This document shows, in pieces, positions 41,308 through 51,713 of a DNA stretch of 64,000 nt. The translations under genes were made by a program, and so were the position numbers. The DNA lies in contig CP048719.1 in the NCBI GenBank assembly GCA_022641835.1, positions 620,001-684,000 of the forward strand. The letters are read 5' to 3'. Numbering within the stretch: the stretch's first letter is position 1; the number at the start of each line of letters is the position of its first letter. The stretch comes from Petasospora fabianii (lineage: Eukaryota; Ascomycota; Saccharomycetes; Phaffomycetales; Wickerhamomycetaceae). Below the pieces are notes generated by a model. It saw only the letters and a list, made by a program, of their open reading frames with translations. It searched no databases and was not told where the DNA came from.

Positions 41308-44277
41308 TCTGATATACACTTCTTCACTTCTCAACTATGTCTATAACGCCACCAGCGGCGACCATCCATAGTCTTCCAGGTGGATATATCGTGTCGACGG
41401 CAAGATAGCAAAGAGAGTGTGGGTCTTAGCTAACTACGTACTGCCTACTGCGTACACGGCCGTATCCTCTCCAATCACAAGGTCGGATCCGGGTGCGACC
41501 ATCGCGGAGTACAAAAGCTCAATTGATTCACTATACGTCCCAGGTGGTATCAATGTGTTGTCCATTAGCATCTTCTGCTTTCATGCACTACACCTAGTGC
41601 ATAAACACAAATCTGTCTTCACCAGCCTGCCAGAGGGTCGTGCTGCGGCTTTAACGAGCTCTCTCGTATGATGCAGCCGAGGCTCAACCAACCAGAAGAG
41701 TGGGTTTAATCATCGAGCCGCCCTACATGGCGTGCCCAGCTTTCAAGAAGATTCTTTCTGCCCATGAACCTCTTAGTCATTGTATTCCATTGACTTGCCA
41801 AATAAATCCGGCAACGCTGCGGGACCAATCAAGTACGCCCCAGCAGAGCAGCGGGGGTGTTCTCCTCGATCGGCCAGATTTGCGAGCCGTTATGCGGGTT
41901 GCTGCAATGATTAAGCGAGATCGCCGTAAAGTAATCCCACGACAACAGCAAAGCCCCGGCGACCTCCACCGATACCTCGAATTGTGATCGTCCCCGCACT
42001 CTGAAAACCTCCCCTGGAATACGGCAGCAGTGATCGAAAGCATGCAAAGCCGCAGGTTGACAAACCCCTGTACTGATCGTCTTCTCAGTGTTGAAAACAC
42101 AGGCTTGCAATGATGCGCAGACAATCATGGAGGGTAAGCACTTAGAGCCTCTCATGTGTGTCCGAGAAGTCAAATCATCATTATGTGATTGAATGGCTGG
42201 TTAGACCCCTCAGTGTGCCGTACTCCAGAGGTAAGATTGAAACGTAGTTGCATCTACATAACGGCTCCGGGTCGATTTAGCATCTTTGCATAGGTGGTGT
42301 TAAGTTGAAGATAAAATACAGTAAGGTGGATCATCCTAAAGTACATGGCATGACAAGCAACTCTGAGGCGACACAAGCTGGAGCTCTCGGAAAGTTATAT
42401 TTTTTCCAAACTAAGGGGGGAAGGAGGGACATACAATTCATTGAAATTGCGTAAGCCAGTTGTTGTGTATAGCAATTAATTTTATGGCATAGCTCACCAA
42501 TGTACTAAAGAGAAAACTGGCATCAAAACACCAATTTCTGATAGCAGAGCTTTATGTATCAAAGTTGTCTTTTTGCGTCTCCTCTTTCAATTGGCCCTAA
42601 GTAACAACGTGGCTGGGTCTATGGCTTCTGGAGCCTGCAACGAGCTACCTGGCGCTCAGTGGGAGACGACTGATCATGTTCCAATCATTGGGATGCACTC
42701 TAGGTAATACTGCACCAAGACAATTATTCGAAGACTTCTACCAGACTTGCTATGAGTTTCAATTTCAGCCTGTAACATAATATTGTATAATCATTAGCGG
42801 TTTGCTTTCTGTTGGGAAAAGTCCCGAATCTACCTAGAGCGCTCAGCCCAATACAATACATGGGCATTTTACGCCATGAAGTAACCTTTTACTACAATAC
42901 ATACCACTCTGATATCTCAACGACCAGAGCTGCAATCACCAAAAGCTTGAGCTGGTCGATTGTGGAGGGGAGGGACCTGCATGAGTTACGCAGAGGCTGG
43001 CCTATTGCTTATGCGCCAACGCCTGATGGTGCTTATTTTTTTCACTTGTTCTTCCGTGGCGCCTCCTGGACTGCTCGGTATCAAGACAAAAGCTGAAACA
43101 GTTGTTCAACACTTATGAGACTAGTTTAAACTGTGGTTGTGTCTTTTTTCGTCCAAGTCCGAGGCGCACTTTAACGCTAAAAGAGAGACACCTCTTCAAT
43201 CAGATGGAGTTGTACATATGCAATCGCACAAGAGTGACACTTTACTCGGAGATAGCTCGAACCCGTTTGAGAATTTTGATAATAAAGCTATTGAGAACTC
43301 TTCACCCGCCCTAAGTAGCCGTCGTTCAGGAAGTGAAGAGCACAACCAACAGTTCATTTCAATCGCTATCAACCTCAGATATGAGTGCACGGCGCTTTTG
43401 TATCTTTAATTCAAGCCTGACCTATCTGGGAACAAGTAACCAGGACATCAGCGGAGCTTCTTATCTTAGCCTCTGCTCTAGTGACCGACGCGGCGCAATT
43501 AAAGCAGTGTCTGCCTTTTATGCCGCCTTCCACATTGGGTGCATAGACCCTCTTTGAAAAAACTGGTGATTGTTCTTTGGTGCTCTGACCTTGGCCAAAG
43601 TCCGAAATGCTATTCTTCACAGCTTGTCACCCCACCCTTTTGCAACTACAGCCTCTCGATTCTTGTCCACCCTCGGTGATCTAGACCCCAATTATCAGCG
43701 AGCGATCTGACATCCTATTCTCGGAGATTGCACCTTCTGAAAAGAAACAGCGGTAGCCCGTCACTTGATTTATTTCACGAATGTCACGGCATCTCCTGAG
43801 TTAGCACCCGCCTCCGCCCCTCATGTCTGTTGTCATGGATGTCTCATAGCCCAAACCGGTCTCCTGCGCATGTTGGTGGCCACCGTCCACCTGGAAGATT
43901 TGAACGCAGTGCACGGTGATGTGGGCAGATGTACAATAATGTGCCTGTACTTGCATACAGGGGTAACAACTTCTAGAGACAGCGCCTGGTGGAGGCAACC
44001 ATGCTGAGTCTATTCAAGCTTTTAGAAGGCTTTTTTTGGTCCTATGTCTAAGGAGCATATACCATAAACTATTAGCCAAGTTAGAGGTTACTAGCAAAAA
44101 CATTTTTCCCATTTCCGCACCGTTTTTGCCCCAAGTGAGGTCCGAGACGCGCCTTGATCTGTTTTGCTTTTCCCGCTTTGAGCTGCAGGAAAAAAGGGAA
44201 ACGCGCTGATTCTGCCCCTACCGCGTCCGTCCACCTAGGGGGCCAGACCGCGATCAGGCGCAGTGGGAGAAGATGTG

Positions 44278-44285
44278 TATAAATA
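44278..44285 (+). promoter_or_regulatory. TATA box of TEC1
   Basis: TATAAATA, 298 bases upstream of the TEC1 start, followed by a long CT-rich leader. A CATTCT element (the TEA-domain site CATTCY) lies at 44437-44442 between them. Confidence 0.5.
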
Positions 44286-44582
44286 CGTCAGCACACGCTC
44301 CTGCCTGACTTCTACAGCGGCACTTGAGGAACCCGTCAGCACCCTCCCCATCGCTCACCTGCCACATACTCTCTCTCTTTAAGCACAAAGGACACTGCTC
44401 TTGCCAGACTCCAGCTCCCGCATACCAACTCCCATTCATTCTTTTACTTCACCCGCCCTTCGAGCAACTTTCGATACCTTTACGACCCCCCTTCCGCAGG
44501 TCTTAGTACCTACGAACAACAAACAACAACAATAGGCAACTAGCTCTTCCTCTGAACGCTCTCGCAGCCCTGCTTTCCTACT

Positions 44583-46676
44583 ATGCCACCAAAACTTCTT
44601 CCCTCTGCCTTCAGCGATGTCGTTACTCCCCCACCTTCTGCCCAGCGTCGCAAGGGCAGACCAATGATTGTTGATATCTCCATCAACGACCAAGGTGAGC
44701 AGATCTACCAGGTTCACAGCTCTACCAGGGCGGCTAAGCGCAGAAGAGCTGAGGAAGACCGTATTGAAGATGGTGGTCTAGACGGCAAGGGAATGACGCC
44801 AATCCGCTCCATACTAGGCACCATCTCTCCAAGCACGCTCAACCAGGACAAGCGCACCGTCGACCCTACCAAGAGCACCAACTTGACTGGTTCTCCCAGC
44901 ACGAGAAAAGCCGATGAGGCAAACATCTGGTGTGAAGAGGTTGAAGCCGCTTTTGAAGAAGCTCTCAGAATGATCCCAAAGAATGGCCTCACAAAGATCA
45001 AGATCAGCGGTAAGTCATGTGGTCGTAACGAACTCATCTCTGACTACATTCTCCAGAAGACTGGTAAGCTGAGAACGAGAAAGCAAGTCTCGAGTCACAT
45101 CCAGGTGATCAAGAACCTTAAGAAGAAGCCAGAACTTATCGACCTCATCAACAATGGTCCCTCTGACCCAGAAGATATCCACAAGTTTGAAAACGTATTC
45201 ACTGAGATCTTCTTCCAAAAGTCACTCGGGTCCAATGGTGCTATGCCACCAAGAAGTGAGACCCCCGTGTCTCGCAGCCCAAAGAGATCATCCTCCTCTC
45301 CAAAAAAAACAACACCAAGACAATCCACTAGAAAGAGTCCGAAGAAAACAACATCTTCCACCCAAAAGGCTCAAAGACCCTCCAGAATCCCACTCTCATA
45401 CAGACCAGTCGCATGTGGTATAAAGAAGTTTGAGATGGTCCACGCTGACTTGAATGAGCCAATGAATTCTCAAATTTACACTAGACTCTCACCAGAGCAA
45501 GGCCAGGCCTTGAGACTCAAACCAGATGCCACTGTCCAAACAAGATTCCCAAACTTGACCGATTACTTCCAAGAGGACCTAAAGCCAGAACAGCAGATCC
45601 CAATCTTGCACAGTTTGGTCAACCTGAGTCTGCCAGGTATTGAGAAAAAGCTTGGTGGTGCTCACGAGACTCTTCTTGAGCTTGAGATGAAGGGTGTTCC
45701 ACATGTGGAATCCGAATTTGGTGTTATGACTACTATCTACTCCTTCGGTAACGAGGTGATTGAACTCGTTGAGGACGTTGAGACTTTGAGAAAGGTTCCT
45801 TCCAAAAACGGTACCGTTGATTTGACTTTGAAATTGCCTTTTGCGAAGGAGTTCTGGGTTGCCTTCTTGAGTTCCATCGAGAACAATTCCAACAACCAAG
45901 GCGACCCTGTTAAGGCTGATAACCAGAAGACAATCGCAGTTAAAGCTGTAACCATGAAGCAGGTTGTCTTCAGCAAGGGCCCAAAGTATGGCTTTGAGAA
46001 AGGCGATATCAAAAATGTTGTTCTTTGGGAATTTACCAGAGCTGTTGAGACTTGTGAGACTACTACCAGAAGACTTTACTTGCCAAACGCACCTGTCCGC
46101 CAACCAGAGATCGCATTGCTCTCTAAGTTCTCAGAACCGGTTTCTGATCACCCACACCCACCTCCACAGCAACATCTTCATCTTTCTCATCCACCACAAC
46201 AACAAATGCTACAAATCAACTGCGACGTCCCACCACAAGGTCCACATATGATTACTCCAACGCTGGAAGGTGATGAGACTTCCTCTGGGAATAGTACTCT
46301 CCAATTCGATGACTTGGACCAGCAGAACGTCGTTCCTATGAGTCAACAGACCTTCAGAACAAACTCCTTCCCAGACGTGTACCATTCTCAGGCTCCACCA
46401 AATTTCCACTTGAGACGTATGATGAGTGAACCAACCCTTTGGGATGGCCACAACCATCATCAGGTTCCACAGGTGCCTGCTACTGCTGCTGCCGCTGCTA
46501 CTGCTGTTGCCGCCGCTCCAGCTGGTACCGCTGATGATGGTTTTAATGCTGATGAGTTCCAAGGGTTCCACACGTACACCACCGACACTGCTTCTTTGTC
46601 GATGCTCAATCCGGGTTATATCCATCTTGAACATCAGCAAGAGATGACTCCTGGTGAGGTCTTTACGCATTGGTGA
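44583..46676 (+). CDS. TEC1: TEA/ATTS transcription factor TEC1
   Basis: 697 residues. The TEA DNA-binding domain spans about 114-180 (IWCEEVEAAFEEALRMIPKNG, GRNELISDYILQKTGKLRTRKQVSSHIQVIKN), with the third helix RTRKQVSSHIQ that reads CATTCY sites. A basic cluster lies before it (AAKRRR, 50-55) and an SP/TP-rich linker after it. The middle part (about 270-510) resembles the Tec1 central region; the C-terminus is rich in His, Gln, Pro and Ala. Tec1 works with Ste12 to drive filamentous or invasive growth and biofilm genes under MAP kinase control. The 4.9 kb upstream region suits a gene that integrates many signals. Confidence 0.92.
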   Translation: MPPKLLPSAFSDVVTPPPSAQRRKGRPMIVDISINDQGEQIYQVHSSTRAAKRRRAEEDRIEDGGLDGKGMTPIRSILGTISPSTLNQDKRTVDPTKSTNLTGSPSTRKADEANIWCEEVEAAFEEALRMIPKNGLTKIKISGKSCGRNELISDYILQKTGKLRTRKQVSSHIQVIKNLKKKPELIDLINNGPSDPEDIHKFENVFTEIFFQKSLGSNGAMPPRSETPVSRSPKRSSSSPKKTTPRQSTRKSPKKTTSSTQKAQRPSRIPLSYRPVACGIKKFEMVHADLNEPMNSQIYTRLSPEQGQALRLKPDATVQTRFPNLTDYFQEDLKPEQQIPILHSLVNLSLPGIEKKLGGAHETLLELEMKGVPHVESEFGVMTTIYSFGNEVIELVEDVETLRKVPSKNGTVDLTLKLPFAKEFWVAFLSSIENNSNNQGDPVKADNQKTIAVKAVTMKQVVFSKGPKYGFEKGDIKNVVLWEFTRAVETCETTTRRLYLPNAPVRQPEIALLSKFSEPVSDHPHPPPQQHLHLSHPPQQQMLQINCDVPPQGPHMITPTLEGDETSSGNSTLQFDDLDQQNVVPMSQQTFRTNSFPDVYHSQAPPNFHLRRMMSEPTLWDGHNHHQVPQVPATAAAAATAVAAAPAGTADDGFNADEFQGFHTYTTDTASLSMLNPGYIHLEHQQEMTPGEVFTHW

Positions 46677-47224
46677 TTTCATTTGGGTTCCTGGTCCGTT
46701 GGTTTCTTCCCACACCATTTTCTTCTCTTCTTGGCCATGACGACCGCTCCTTCTCCCCCCTTTCATATTATACGTACCGCTTCGCATGTTAAGGATCTGT
46801 CATGGTTTACTACCTCGTTCTTCTTCTTTGATATTCTGGGAGAGCTCTTCACCGTTTCCCATCCCTTGTTGTTGATTTGCCTCATATTGATGTTGTACCT
46901 GATGATTTTTACTTTTTGCTGCATGTTGATCTTATCTATTTAGCTCACTCCTTTTTGATTGTGTTTATGACCCCACCGCCGTTGGCAAAACTCTTTTGTA
47001 TGATGTCTTCCCTTTCCTACAACTTTTGTATTGTCCAAATAGAATGTAGCTTTTGAAGCGGAATAGTGGCCCAGGTCCTGTTGTGAGAAGGTGTACCGCG
47101 AAAGTGCCAGTCAACGGACGATAGATCTCTTAGATATGTGCTACTCAAACTCACTGATCTCATTTCGCCTTTATCATCAAGCTTCTACCGATCTCAAAAG
47201 TCCAACCTTTGCACTTTCCAAACA
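46677..47224. other. TEC1 3' region and mutarotase promoter
   Basis: 548 bases between same-strand genes, T-rich downstream of TEC1. An in-frame extension of the mutarotase reading frame begins at 47138 but lacks family similarity. No other feature seen. Confidence 0.35.
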
Positions 47225-47593
47225 ATGTCAACTGAAAAGCACCCAGGGAAGCGTATTTGTCAGATTATCAAACTCAAGCCAGAATATCTCGAGAAGTATA
47301 AAGAATGTCACCAACAGATCTGGAAACCAGTCGCTGAAAACCTCACTAAATATCACATTGAAGACTACTCAATCCATTATTCTCCACAATTCGGGATTCT
47401 TATCGCCACGATGAAGTATACTGGTGATAACTGGGAGAAAGACGCCGACGCAAGTCGAAACGATCCAGGTAACTTTGAGTGGTGGCAGATGACCGATGAA
47501 ATGCAGGAGACTTTGGTGGAGGGTTCTACTGGAAGTAGAGATGAGAAGGGATGGTGGTTGAACTTGGAAGAAGTTTTCAGGTTTGATCACTAA
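47225..47593 (+). CDS. L-rhamnose mutarotase (RhaM/DUF718 family)
   Basis: 122 residues from the ATG at 47225, which fits the usual 104-120 residue length; codons upstream in the same frame are excluded. Motifs match bacterial RhaM: Lys-Pro near 18, His29 in ECHQQIW, Tyr in EDYSIHY, and the Trp pair in FEWWQMTDEM. These correspond to the catalytic His, Tyr and Trp of E. coli RhaM. The family swaps alpha and beta forms of L-rhamnose. No rhamnose catabolic genes are next to it, so its role in this yeast may be different. Confidence 0.8.
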   Translation: MSTEKHPGKRICQIIKLKPEYLEKYKECHQQIWKPVAENLTKYHIEDYSIHYSPQFGILIATMKYTGDNWEKDADASRNDPGNFEWWQMTDEMQETLVEGSTGSRDEKGWWLNLEEVFRFDH

Positions 47594-47881
47594 AGGTTGT
47601 GGCAAGGATAGGAAAATTCAAAGACATCTTTATAGTTCTTGAACTCAAGGTACTGGTGACCCTGGCAATACTATTTGTAGAGAAATCTGTTGTCGTCAAG
47701 TGGTGTTGACTCGACGCATCCAACGGCCTCAATACTAGAGCAGTGCTGCACTTATTACTCCAAAAGGCACACTTGGGTATAAACTGACAAGCACACCATC
47801 CATCACATATCATTTTAAAGGTCTCATATGAACCGGTTCTTAAGAATTAGTCAGTGTGTGCCAACCAACTCTTATCAATTA

Positions 47882-47954
47882 GGGCGTGTGGCGCAGTTGG
47901 TAGCGCGTTCCCTTAGCATGGGAAAGGTCTTCGGTTCGAATCCGGACTCGTCCA
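47882..47954 (+). tRNA. tRNA-Ala (anticodon AGC)
   Basis: 73 bases forming a full cloverleaf: acceptor GGGCGTG/ACTCGTCC with discriminator A, D arm GGCGCAGTTGGTAGCGC, anticodon AGC at positions 34-36 within the stem-loop TCCCTTAGCATGGGA, and T arm with GGTTCGAATCC (perfect B box). A run of eight or more T within 10 bases ends transcription. No intron. Very close to S. cerevisiae tRNA-Ala(AGC). Confidence 0.98.
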
Positions 47955-48216
47955 TTCTTAATTTTTTTTGCTTTAAATTTGGAGTGGGTGCTTACGTAAG
48001 AAACGCGTAAGCCTCACTACAGACTCGGGACGCGACTCGGCCCCAGGGCCAACTTTCACATGGCCGCGTGATAGGAGATTGTGTGGGTTGGCTGACTCGG
48101 AGCAGGGAAAGAGGAAGTAAAAAAAGGTTTGGCACTTTTGCAATCATAACCATCCACAGACATCTCTATCTCGAGCCCCTCATCTGATCTCACACACCTA
48201 AAGCCCCTGATCTACA

Positions 48217-48729
48217 ATGTTCTCGCTCACCAGAACCGCCCTAAGAACCAGAGCCGTTGCTCCTCTCAGACTCTCCTTTAGATTCAACTCCACGATCAAC
48301 AAGATCAATGCTAGCTCCCTCGTGGGAACTTATTCTCAGGGTCCAATCACCGTCAGATACACATCTGAACACGAGTGGATCGCTCAGCACCCAGATGGTG
48401 TTTCCTTCGTTGGTATCACCAAGTACGCTGCTGATGCCCTTGGTGACGCCACATTCGTTGAGCTCCCAGAGGTTGATGATGAACTCTCTGCTGGCGACTC
48501 AATGGGATCTGTCGAGTCTGTGAAGTCCTCCTCTGAGATCTACGCTCCAGTTAGTGGTAAGGTCATTGAGGTCAACGAGGCTCTTAACGACTCCCCACAG
48601 CTTATTAACGAGGACCCAATGGGTGAGGCTTGGTTGGCCAAGCTACAAGTTGAGGAGAAGATTGAGTCTAACGACGAGCTCTTGACTGAAGAACAGTACC
48701 ATGCTTCTCTCCACGAAGATGGCCACTAA
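48217..48729 (+). CDS. GCV3: Glycine cleavage H protein GCV3
   Basis: 170 residues. An Arg-rich mitochondrial presequence (about 1-30, MFSLTRTALRTRAVAPLRLS) precedes the lipoyl domain: YTSEHEWI, GITKYAADALGDATFVELPEVD, then Lys103 in ESVKSSSEIYAP as the lipoate attachment site, and GKVIEVNEALNDSPQLINEDP. The H protein carries the methylamine group between the P, T and L proteins of the glycine decarboxylase complex and, in yeast, also feeds lipoate to other enzymes. The start is the first ATG after an A/C-rich leader. Confidence 0.96.
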   Translation: MFSLTRTALRTRAVAPLRLSFRFNSTINKINASSLVGTYSQGPITVRYTSEHEWIAQHPDGVSFVGITKYAADALGDATFVELPEVDDELSAGDSMGSVESVKSSSEIYAPVSGKVIEVNEALNDSPQLINEDPMGEAWLAKLQVEEKIESNDELLTEEQYHASLHEDGH

Positions 48730-48861
48730 TTTATCTTGGCCTGAATTCGCTTTTTATGGTCTACGGTTAAAGGATGCCTGGTGTTTCTGAATAAATAAGG
48801 TGGAAATTTGTATTTAATGTAGAAAATTATCTATGTTAGTTTGGCTCGGAGGACTCAGAAA

Positions 48862-49280
48862 TCACTTTTTAACCTCTGCAGGTGTCTTTGTCTTCATTTG
48901 GAGTGCATGAACACCCTTTATTTCGATCTCTTCTTTCAAAATGCCGTAAATGAGTCTGTGTCTGGCGGGTTGTGTCTTTCCCTGGAATAGATCACTTACA
49001 ACGTCAATTCTGGTTGGCTTTCGTTAGTACAATCATACGACATTTGGGCTTTCGGGGAAGTTAATAGCACCTTTTCCAGTCATTCAACATACCTAAAATG
49101 TGACTCTGTGGTGTTCTCTGCGCCTCTCATTCCGTGGTGAGAGGCGTGCTTCCAACTGTCATTGGCGACTTCGAGGGACTCAGGCTTGAGCTCCTTGGTC
49201 AACTTCTCAATAATGGCGAGCTCGATTGGACCACTAGATGTCTTAGAGGCCATGGTTCGTACAAATTGTCTTGCAAGCAT
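48862..49280 (-). CDS. BOL1: BolA-like protein BOL1 (two exons)
   Basis: Exons 49093-49280 and 48862-49009 give 111 residues. The BolA fold is complete only after splicing: SGPIELAIIEKLTKELKPESLEVANDS, the HASHHGMRGAENTTESHF loop with the conserved histidines, then RIDVVSDLFQGKTQPARHRLIYGILKEEI and the final KGVHALQMKTKTP with the second metal-ligand His. The short N-terminus MLARQFVRT is Arg-containing and could target mitochondria; the internal ATG at 49253 (MASKTSSG) would give a shorter form. Bol1 works with monothiol glutaredoxin Grx5 in transfer of 4Fe-4S clusters to lipoate synthase. This suits its convergent neighbour GCV3, a lipoate carrier. Confidence 0.9.
49010..49092 (-). other. 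BOL1 intron (83 bases)
   Basis: On the minus strand the donor is AG|GTATGT, the branch point is TACTAAC and the acceptor is CCAACCAG|AATTG. It splits the Arg codon AG|A between ESHF and IDVVSD. Confidence 0.92.
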
Positions 49281-49699
49281 CAAAGGGGACCGTTATGGGT
49301 ATAGTTGAAGGCGGAGCCATCCATGGCAGAGTACTCATCCCGTTTGCTTTTTTTCGTCACCTCCCCACACACACACACACTGTACTGTCTTAAACATTGG
49401 AGGACTTTAAGGGTCGGCTCAAGTAACTGCATTGGAAATTTAACACGCCACTAAGACCATAAATCCAGAAAGTCAATGTTTACATCGCTTTTCCAACCAT
49501 ATTTGTCTACTAAATTAACAGTTATGCCGGCGTTCACCTCCGTCGCTCGCGTGTACCTACGGCCTTCCCAAAACGGCAACATCAGCGACACTTCCCCAAG
49601 TCGCTACCCCGACATATATTTAAACGGACCAAATCCCGTCTAAATCTCTGTTTTCAACTTTGACTCTCGAGCAGAACATCATTAGACCTCCAAAATACC
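49281..49699. promoter_or_regulatory. Divergent promoter BOL1 / flavoprotein 1
   Basis: 419 bases. Contains a short CA run (49368-49380) and an AT-rich block. A TATATTTAA element at 49615-49623 lies about 80 bases upstream of the flavoprotein start. Confidence 0.45.
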
Positions 49700-51193
49700 A
49701 TGTCGTACCCTAAAGACTCCAGGATCATCATCGCCGGCTCCGGTGTGTTTGGGCTGAGCTCGGCCATGCATCTTATCGATAACGGATACACCGATGTTAC
49801 CATCTTTGACAGACTCGATCTCTACGCTTTGGGGTACTCTTTCATGAAAGGAGCTGATACAGCATCTGCTGATATCAATAAAGTGTTCAGGGCTTTTTAC
49901 AATGGTGATGAGTTGTACCACAAGCTCGCATTGCAGGCTAGAGAGAAGTTTGTTGCCTGGGATGAAGAAGTGAGTAAGTTAACTCCAGAACAGGCCAAAG
50001 AGAAGTTCAATATGGAGGGAAGATTTAAGATCCTTGATCAATGTGGTGTCTTGAGACTTGATAAAGGTACTGAGCTTCCAGAATACATGGTGAAAGCCGT
50101 CAAGGACTTTGAGAATTCTGGCCTGAGAGACAAAGAGTACATCCTTAATGACCCGGAAGATATCGAGAGAGCTAAGAAGGATGGATGGGGAGAGAAGGCC
50201 ACTAATACATTCGGTGTCAAGGAAGGCAAGAACCCATATCTCAAGGAGATCTGTGGTGTCTTTGACTCTACCTCAGGTCTCTTGTCATCCTACAACGCTT
50301 GTCTTTATGTCAACTCATACCTCAGAAGCAAGGGTGTGAAATTCATCACTGGAACAGCTGGTACAGTCCTTGAGGTCATTCAATCTAAGGATGGTACTGC
50401 TGAAGGGTTCAAGACTGCTGATGGTGAGACCCACAATGCAGACCTCGTTATCGTTGCCTGTGGTCCCTGGTCTGCATCTTTGATCCCAGAGCTTGCAGGT
50501 CTCAGTGAAGCTCAAAATGGTAACGTTGTCCTCGTCAAGATCCCAGACGATAGAAAAGATTTGATTGCAAAGTATTCACCTGAGAATTTCCCAATGATTT
50601 CGTGGAGACTCGATAAAGCTGTTGAGAGGGAGAGATTCGCCGGTATGCTTTCGTTCCCATTATCCACTAATGATGGCATGGTCAAGTTCATCATCAGACA
50701 AAAGAAATACAATAATCCAACAAAACTTGATACCGGTGTTACAACTTCAGTCCCAGTCACTACCAACTCTACTCCTGCTGAGTCTCGAGTCTCCAAGGCT
50801 GTCATTGAACAAGTCAAGCAGTTCATCAAGGTGTTCGTTCCAGATCTCGCTGAATTCGGTATCCATTCTACAAGACTGCTTTGGTACACTGATACCATCA
50901 ACAATGACTTCATCATTGATCATGTTCCAGGGAAGAAGAATCTAATTGTCGTCACAGGTGGTTCTGGACATGGTTTCAAGTTCTTGCCAGTTCTTGGTAA
51001 GTTCGTTGTTGAGTTGTTACAGGGCAAGCAGAATGAGAAGAGATTCAACTGGAGAGATCCAAAATCCGCTAAGGACATTAATACTATTGGGACTGTCATG
51101 ACTGGTGAGAATGCCTACTACAAACAAGAACTCGCTACAGAGGAGGATTTGAAGTTCACTAAGGAGGATCTTGAGGCGCCAGTTGAAATCTAA
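49700..51193 (+). CDS. FAD oxidoreductase, fructosyl-amino-acid oxidase-like, copy 1
   Basis: 497 residues. The N-terminal dinucleotide motif IIIAGSGVFGLSSAMHL (about 9-25) ends in the acidic IFD of a Rossmann FAD site. TASADINKVFRAFYNGDELYHKLA, GPWSASLIPELAG, and VVTGGSGHGFKFLPVLGKFV near the C-terminus match amadoriases, pipecolate/saccharopine oxidases and monomeric sarcosine oxidases. Amadoriases attach FAD covalently to a Cys in the motif RICW. Here this reads RLLW with Leu394 at that place, so flavin is probably not covalently bound. The substrate is likely a secondary amine (fructosyl amino acid, saccharopine or sarcosine), unproven. It is tandem with a second copy. Confidence 0.75.
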   Translation: MSYPKDSRIIIAGSGVFGLSSAMHLIDNGYTDVTIFDRLDLYALGYSFMKGADTASADINKVFRAFYNGDELYHKLALQAREKFVAWDEEVSKLTPEQAKEKFNMEGRFKILDQCGVLRLDKGTELPEYMVKAVKDFENSGLRDKEYILNDPEDIERAKKDGWGEKATNTFGVKEGKNPYLKEICGVFDSTSGLLSSYNACLYVNSYLRSKGVKFITGTAGTVLEVIQSKDGTAEGFKTADGETHNADLVIVACGPWSASLIPELAGLSEAQNGNVVLVKIPDDRKDLIAKYSPENFPMISWRLDKAVERERFAGMLSFPLSTNDGMVKFIIRQKKYNNPTKLDTGVTTSVPVTTNSTPAESRVSKAVIEQVKQFIKVFVPDLAEFGIHSTRLLWYTDTINNDFIIDHVPGKKNLIVVTGGSGHGFKFLPVLGKFVVELLQGKQNEKRFNWRDPKSAKDINTIGTVMTGENAYYKQELATEEDLKFTKEDLEAPVEI

Positions 51194-51713
51194 TGCAGTT
51201 CGTGTAATGAGTTTGTCGTGTCAAAATCAATCAATAAAACCTAATAATAGCCTCTTTACGTTCAATCATCAAAAGCTGTAATATGATCTCTTCTTATGCG
51301 CGCTAAACAAGTAGTTGATATAAGAGGTAACAGAGGTACAGGAGCTTTAGAAGATCTTTTTCATGATTTACAGTACTTCTAATAGCTAAAAAAAATGCTA
51401 AGCACTAACTCGGGTGTCTTTAGCGAGTTACAAAGAGCCACAATGATTTGTTTCTACAGTTTGGGTTGCCGATTAGATTATCTATTAAATCTTTAGCTTA
51501 TCAGAGCTCAGAAAACCAAAGCTGTTACCTTAAATTTATGGAGAATTCTTATTTCTTTCCAAACCTTTGACCTGAATAATGCCTTAAAAACCAATTATCT
51601 ATATCATGAATCACCTTGAATTTCGAATAATAGTTAAGATTATTTCAAGGTGGTCATGAGCCTCAACAGAAGTGTAAGACTTATAAGATGATTATCCAAT
51701 ATGGGGAAAATAA

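Larger units (their letters stand above)
39683..44582. promoter_or_regulatory. 4.9 kb gene-free region upstream of TEC1
   Basis: No open frame above 150 codons and none with a recognised domain. Sequence looks richer in G+C than neighbouring intergenic DNA. It holds three perfect inverted repeats within 300 bases (41034-41307), an ACGCCTGAGGACC direct repeat (40710 and 40739) with a partial third copy near 43014-43027 (CGCCAACGCCTGA), a TGAAACA element at 43094-43100 and a TATAAATA at 44278-44285. It is most simply the long control region of TEC1; a noncoding RNA gene or centromere cannot be excluded. Confidence 0.5.

Noticed and set aside
42812-43096. 94-codon frame in the TEC1 upstream region, considered as a gene relic
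   Set aside because: No motif of any family I can name; similar short frames occur on all strands of this region.
39683-44582. Transposon or virus-like element as explanation for the gene-free region
   Set aside because: No terminal repeats, no polymerase, integrase or transposase motifs in any frame.
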